Source: Deferribacteres bacterium JdFR-76
Lineage (GTDB): Bacteria > Zhuqueibacterota > JdFR-76
NCBI GenBank assembly: GCA_002011685.1
Contig: MTOL01000269.1
Location: forward strand, 167 to 8,743
Length of the DNA stretch: 8,577 nt
Direction: 5' to 3'
Shown: piece after piece, positions 5,888 to 8,577 of the stretch
How positions within the stretch are numbered: position 1 is the first letter of the stretch
Layout of the letters: every line of letters starts with the position of its first letter
The notes under the pieces: generated by a model
Told to the model about the DNA's origin: nothing
Seen by the model: the letters and a program-made list of their open reading frames with translations, nothing else
Databases searched by the model: none
Program-made: the position numbers and the translations under genes

Positions 5888-5895
5888 CCCCCCCC
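5888..5895 (-). repeat. Run of eight G at the acyP ribosome site
   Basis: Eight G in a row on the coding strand lie 5 bases before the acyP ATG at 5882 (GGGGGGGGTCTGC then ATG), where the Shine-Dalgarno sequence should be. No other purine-rich site is closer, so the G-run itself probably does the pairing. Length changes in such a run would alter the ribosome site spacing. Confidence 0.6.
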
Positions 5896-5925
5896 GGTGA
5901 TCTTCTCTACCTTTGCGCTTACCGC

Positions 5926-6384
5926 TTAATCTCGGCCAATAAGTTGAAAAATTTTTTCGACCGCCTCCTTCGGCGACCCCGCTACCATCTGGCCACCCAG
6001 GATATCCCAGGTATGAAGTCCTACCACTGGAATCCCCAACTGCAAGGCAAAAGCAATTTCCGATAGTGTACCGTATTTTCCATCAATGGCGATTAACCCA
6101 TCGGAGCTTTTGACGACAAGAGCATTTCTTGCGATTCCCATCCCTGTGACGATTGGAATGTCTATGTAGGGATTCGCTTCTCGCGGGTCGTCGCCGGGCA
6201 ATATTCCAACAGTAAGGCCTCCAGCGGCACGGGCCCCCCGGCATGCTGCCTCCATCACCCCCCCGCGTCCGCCACAAACAAGCACTGCTCCTTTCTCGGC
6301 GATCAGGCGACCCACCTCTTCTGCTTCTTTGAGAATAGTTGTGGGCGCCACATTCCCGCCAAGAACTCCAATCCGCGTTCTCAT
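5926..6384 (-). CDS. TIGR00725 / SLOG-superfamily nucleotide-binding protein
   Basis: The 152-residue product has a Rossmann-like SLOG fold related to LOG/lysine decarboxylase-like proteins and DprA. It shows an N-terminal strand and loop [11 protein letters not shown] (4-14), [10 protein letters not shown] (38-47), GIARNALVV (83-91) and [14 protein letters not shown] (101-114). The GGRGGVME and G-x-x-GTLSE motifs bind a nucleotide or phosphoribose-like ligand in relatives. The PGGxGTxxE motif of cytokinin-activating LOG enzymes is changed here to GKYGTLSE, which points to the TIGR00725 branch, whose function is not established. The ATG overlaps the asnS stop in ATGA, so translation is probably coupled. 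The coding strand holds a run of seven G in the GGRGGV region. Calling it a phosphoribohydrolase would go beyond the sequence. Confidence 0.85.
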   Translation of the reverse strand: MRTRIGVLGGNVAPTTILKEAEEVGRLIAEKGAVLVCGGRGGVMEAACRGARAAGGLTVGILPGDDPREANPYIDIPIVTGMGIARNALVVKSSDGLIAIDGKYGTLSEIAFALQLGIPVVGLHTWDILGGQMVAGSPKEAVEKIFQLIGRD

Positions 6385-7682
6385 GGGTAAAGCCTGTAAA
6401 TGGTCCGCGGAAATGGGATGGTCTCACGGATATGCTTGAGTCCACAGATCCACGCAACGGTCCGTTCTATCCCCAGCCCGAAACCACTATGAGGGACTGA
6501 GCCGTAACGCCGCAAATCCAGATACCACTGAAAGGCATCTTCCGGCAAACCGTGCTCGCGGATCCGTTGTAGCAGCGTATCGTAATCATCTTCACGCTGA
6601 CCGCCACCGATCACTTCTCCATACCCTTCCGGAGCAAGAACATCCACACATAGCGCTTTGGATGGGTCCTGTGGATCCCGCTTCATATAAAAAGCTTTCA
6701 CTTCCGCCGGGTAGCGGTGCACCATCACCGGCTTATCAAAAGCGCTGGAAATGACGGTTTCGTCCGTGCCTCCAAAATCATCTCCATATTCAAACGCCAC
6801 CTGATTCTTCTTCAGGATTTCTACCGCTTCGTCATATGTGATCCGCGGAAACGGCCGTTTGACTTTCTCCAGCATGGTGAGATCACGCTCCAGAACCTGC
6901 AGCTCTTTTTCTTTCTCCCGGATCACCCGCTGGACCACGTATTCCAGAAATTCCTCTGCAAGATCCATATTATCATCCAGATCGGCATAAGCTACTTCTG
7001 GTTCTACCATCCAAAACTCGGTAAGGTGGCGCCGTGTCTTGGATTTTTCGGCACGAAACGTGGGACCAAAACAGTAGACCTTACCAAAGGCCATCGCTGC
7101 GGCTTCCACATAAAGCTGCCCGCTTTGAGTCAGGTAAGCTTTTCCGCCAAAATAATCGGTTTCGAACAGGGTTGTGGTACCTTCACAGGCACTGGGAGTA
7201 AAAATGGGAGAATCAATCAAAGTAAACCCATTGTTGTCAAAAAAGTCGCGAATAGCCCGGACAACGGCATGCCGTACGCGGAGAATCGCATGCTGTTTCG
7301 TCGAACGCAACCAGAGATGGCGGTGGTCCATCAAAAAATCAACACCATGCTCCTTAGGTGTAATGGGATATTCCTGCGCAATATGCACCGGTTCGATGTG
7401 ACGTACCCACAATTCGTACCCGCCTGGCGCGCGATGATCCGCGTGCACCAGCCCCTTCACAATGACGGACGATTCCTGCGTCAGCGTTTTTTCCAGCTCA
7501 AACACCTCCTCCGGAACATCCTTTTTAGACACAACACACTGAATGATCCCAGTCCCGTCCCGGAGCAGGAGAAACCAGATCTTGCCGCTGGACCGCTTGT
7601 TGTACACCCAACCGGCAATGCTAACTTCTTTGCCGTCGTATTGCGAAATATCTTCCACATAAACAAAATTTTTCCTGATCAT
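6381..7682 (-). CDS. asnS: Asparaginyl-tRNA synthetase
   Basis: This class II synthetase charges tRNA-Asn with asparagine in the cytoplasm. The 433-residue product opens with an OB-fold anticodon-binding domain (about 15-100, [19 protein letters not shown]). It then has the hinge [20 protein letters not shown] (107-126), typical of AsnRS, and a catalytic core with a motif 1 region near 151-162, motif 2 [16 protein letters not shown] (209-224) and motif 3 [13 protein letters not shown] (400-412). It ends [17 protein letters not shown]. The ATG at 7682 has GAGGTG 5 bases upstream. AspRS is excluded by length and by the lack of its large insertion. The gene heads a compact same-strand cluster, overlapping the next gene by 4 bases. 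Its leader contains an 8-bp hairpin. Whether the indirect GatCAB route also exists cannot be seen here. Confidence 0.95.
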   Translation of the reverse strand: MIRKNFVYVEDISQYDGKEVSIAGWVYNKRSSGKIWFLLLRDGTGIIQCVVSKKDVPEEVFELEKTLTQESSVIVKGLVHADHRAPGGYELWVRHIEPVHIAQEYPITPKEHGVDFLMDHRHLWLRSTKQHAILRVRHAVVRAIRDFFDNNGFTLIDSPIFTPSACEGTTTLFETDYFGGKAYLTQSGQLYVEAAAMAFGKVYCFGPTFRAEKSKTRRHLTEFWMVEPEVAYADLDDNMDLAEEFLEYVVQRVIREKEKELQVLERDLTMLEKVKRPFPRITYDEAVEILKKNQVAFEYGDDFGGTDETVISSAFDKPVMVHRYPAEVKAFYMKRDPQDPSKALCVDVLAPEGYGEVIGGGQREDDYDTLLQRIREHGLPEDAFQWYLDLRRYGSVPHSGFGLGIERTVAWICGLKHIRETIPFPRTIYRLYP

Positions 7683-7687
7683 CCCAA

Positions 7688-7693
7688 CACCTC
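7688..7693 (-). promoter_or_regulatory. Ribosome binding site of asnS
   Basis: GAGGTG on the minus strand lies 5 bases before the ATG at 7682, supporting that start. Confidence 0.7.
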
Positions 7694-7698
7694 ATCGC

Positions 7699-7731
7699 TT
7701 CCTTTCGGTTCCAACGCCTCTCTGAAAGGAA
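7699..7731 (-). promoter_or_regulatory. Hairpin in the asnS leader
   Basis: TTCCTTTC (7731-7724) and GAAAGGAA (7706-7699) on the minus strand are perfect 8-bp complements with a 17-base loop. The stem ends 5 bases upstream of the asnS ribosome site (GAGGTG, 7693-7688). It could shape translation or mRNA stability. It is not a terminator, because no T-run follows. I saw no convincing asnS promoter in the 202-base gap (7683-7884). The gap also holds a 10-bp palindrome TGGAATTCCA (7769-7778) and no gene. Confidence 0.4.
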
Positions 7732-7884
7732 AAATCTTTACGCGCAAACAACCGCTGCCCAATTAAAGTGGAATTCCAAAACATCCAGCCACAGATTGCC
7801 CCACTCTTGTTCACTTTGATTTGAATAAATGGAAAATTTCACTGCCATTCCAAATTTTTTGGCGAGCTGTGCACGAAATTCGCG

Positions 7885-8577
7885 CTACTTTACCAGAAGC
7901 AATGGAATGCGTGCATTTCTCATCACACGCTCGGTTGTGCTACCCAGAATCGCTTCCCGGATCCTCGAATGTCCGTACGCGCCCATGATGATGAGATGAA
8001 AATGTTGCTCGTCGGAAAAATTTATGATTTCATCATCCGCATGCCCCCGGCGGACTTCTATGGCAGGTGAGATTTCATACGCCTGAAAGTAATCGACCCC
8101 TTCCCTGGCTATATTGCGGGCCACTTCCAGATTATTGTCTACGGTAAACACCGTCACTTCCGCTCCAAACTGAGATGCAAAATAGGCAGCATAGGGCAGT
8201 GCCCGGTTTGAATTGAGACTGCCGTCGTACGGCACTAGAATCTTCCGAATTTCTGCGAACTCTTTCTGTGAAATAAAAATCGGCTTGATGCATTCCCGCG
8301 AAATGGCTTCGACTGTCGCTCCCATGAGTTTGCTGCGGCCCCATTTGGCAAATTCGCCGTGAGCCCCAAGTACGATCATATCCACAATTGTGGAACGGTT
8401 GCTCAGCACTTCAACCGGACTGCCTTCCAGTTTTTCCGTCTGGTACTGAACCCCGGACTTTTTTGCCATTTCTTCGCACTTTTTTAACACATTTTCCGCT
8501 TTCTGCTGTAGCAGCTGGCGCGACTCATCCAAATAGATGGACGATGGCAGTACCGGTGCAAACCCGTCCACACCCAA
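7885..8577 (-). CDS. Tandem-domain universal stress protein (5' end outside window)
   Basis: About 230 residues are visible, and the gene continues beyond the window. The apparent TTG at the very edge is only the first codon present, not a start. Two USP domains follow one another. The first lacks its N-terminal part and ends with the nucleotide-site motif GAHGEFAKWGRSKLMGAT (about 92-109) and PIFIS. The second is complete from IRKILVPYDGS (about 131) to the end, with the ATP-site motif GAYGHSRIREAILGST (about 198-213) and a PLLLVK finish. Both glycine motifs fit G-x2-G-x9-G(S/T), so ATP binding is plausible. USPs help survival under stress by mostly unknown means. The gene ends 202 bases before asnS with no strong terminator seen, so it is probably a separate unit, though read-through is possible. 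Confidence 0.9.
   Translation of the reverse strand: MGVDGFAPVLPSSIYLDESRQLLQQKAENVLKKCEEMAKKSGVQYQTEKLEGSPVEVLSNRSTIVDMIVLGAHGEFAKWGRSKLMGATVEAISRECIKPIFISQKEFAEIRKILVPYDGSLNSNRALPYAAYFASQFGAEVTVFTVDNNLEVARNIAREGVDYFQAYEISPAIEVRRGHADDEIINFSDEQHFHLIIMGAYGHSRIREAILGSTTERVMRNARIPLLLVK

Noticed and set aside
7699..7731. T-box riboswitch in the asnS leader (TGGAACCG resembles the T-box core)
   Set aside because: No full T-box core, stem I with an Asn specifier, or terminator/antiterminator pair is present, and T-boxes are not expected in this lineage.
6717..7766. 349-codon open frame on the plus strand opposite asnS
   Set aside because: It is antisense to an intact AsnRS with all class II motifs. 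The translation is low-complexity in style, with no recognisable domain.
1..8577. CRISPR arrays, insertion sequences, integrases or prophage genes
   Set aside because: No repeat-spacer pattern, no transposase or integrase motif and no long direct or inverted repeats bounding a segment were found.

Overview
The window reads as a compact bacterial chromosome segment in which every supported gene lies on the minus strand. The best clue to the organism is the secreted protein at 2892-5026. Its C-terminus (YPNPA start, LPAGVYFFRL near the end, KLLIR finish) is a type A sorting domain of the type IX secretion system (T9SS), which is known from Bacteroidota and relatives in the FCB group. Several genes carry strong Shine-Dalgarno sequences (AGGAGGAG before apt, GGAGAGGTGAG before lpdA, GAGGTG before asnS). 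Typical Bacteroidia and Flavobacteriia usually lack these, so I infer a deeper FCB lineage (Calditrichota-, KSB1- or Ignavibacteriota-like) rather than a typical Bacteroidota member. A selenocysteine tRNA shows that the organism probably makes selenoproteins.

Layout in the direction of transcription (high to low coordinates): a tandem universal stress protein cut by the window edge (8577-7885); a 202-base gap holding an 8-bp hairpin in the asnS leader; then a tight cluster asnS (7682-6381), a TIGR00725/SLOG-like protein (6384-5926, overlapping asnS by ATGA), acylphosphatase (5882-5607), adenine phosphoribosyltransferase (5590-5057) and a T9SS-exported LamG plus deacetylase-like protein (5026-2892). 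The last is split into two frames by a one-base shift near 4646-4700. Next come selC (2766-2671) with its own candidate promoter, a PAP2 phosphatase (2606-1800), a 278-base non-coding stretch between PAP2 and the lpdA start codon with a long imperfect inverted repeat, helically spaced AAAGAAT repeats, a palindrome and an extended -10 promoter, then lpdA (1521-115), and the first 31 codons of an unidentified gene (95-1).

Functionally the asnS-to-apt cluster is housekeeping: translation, purine salvage and a small phosphatase. The exported protein at its end has no obvious link to it and may simply be read through from it. lpdA supplies the E3 component of 2-oxoacid dehydrogenase or glycine cleavage complexes, but the other components are not in the window. 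I found no mobile element, no CRISPR array and no clear new multi-gene system. The points most worth a second look are the frame-shifted exported protein, the isolated selC, and the structured intergenic regions.
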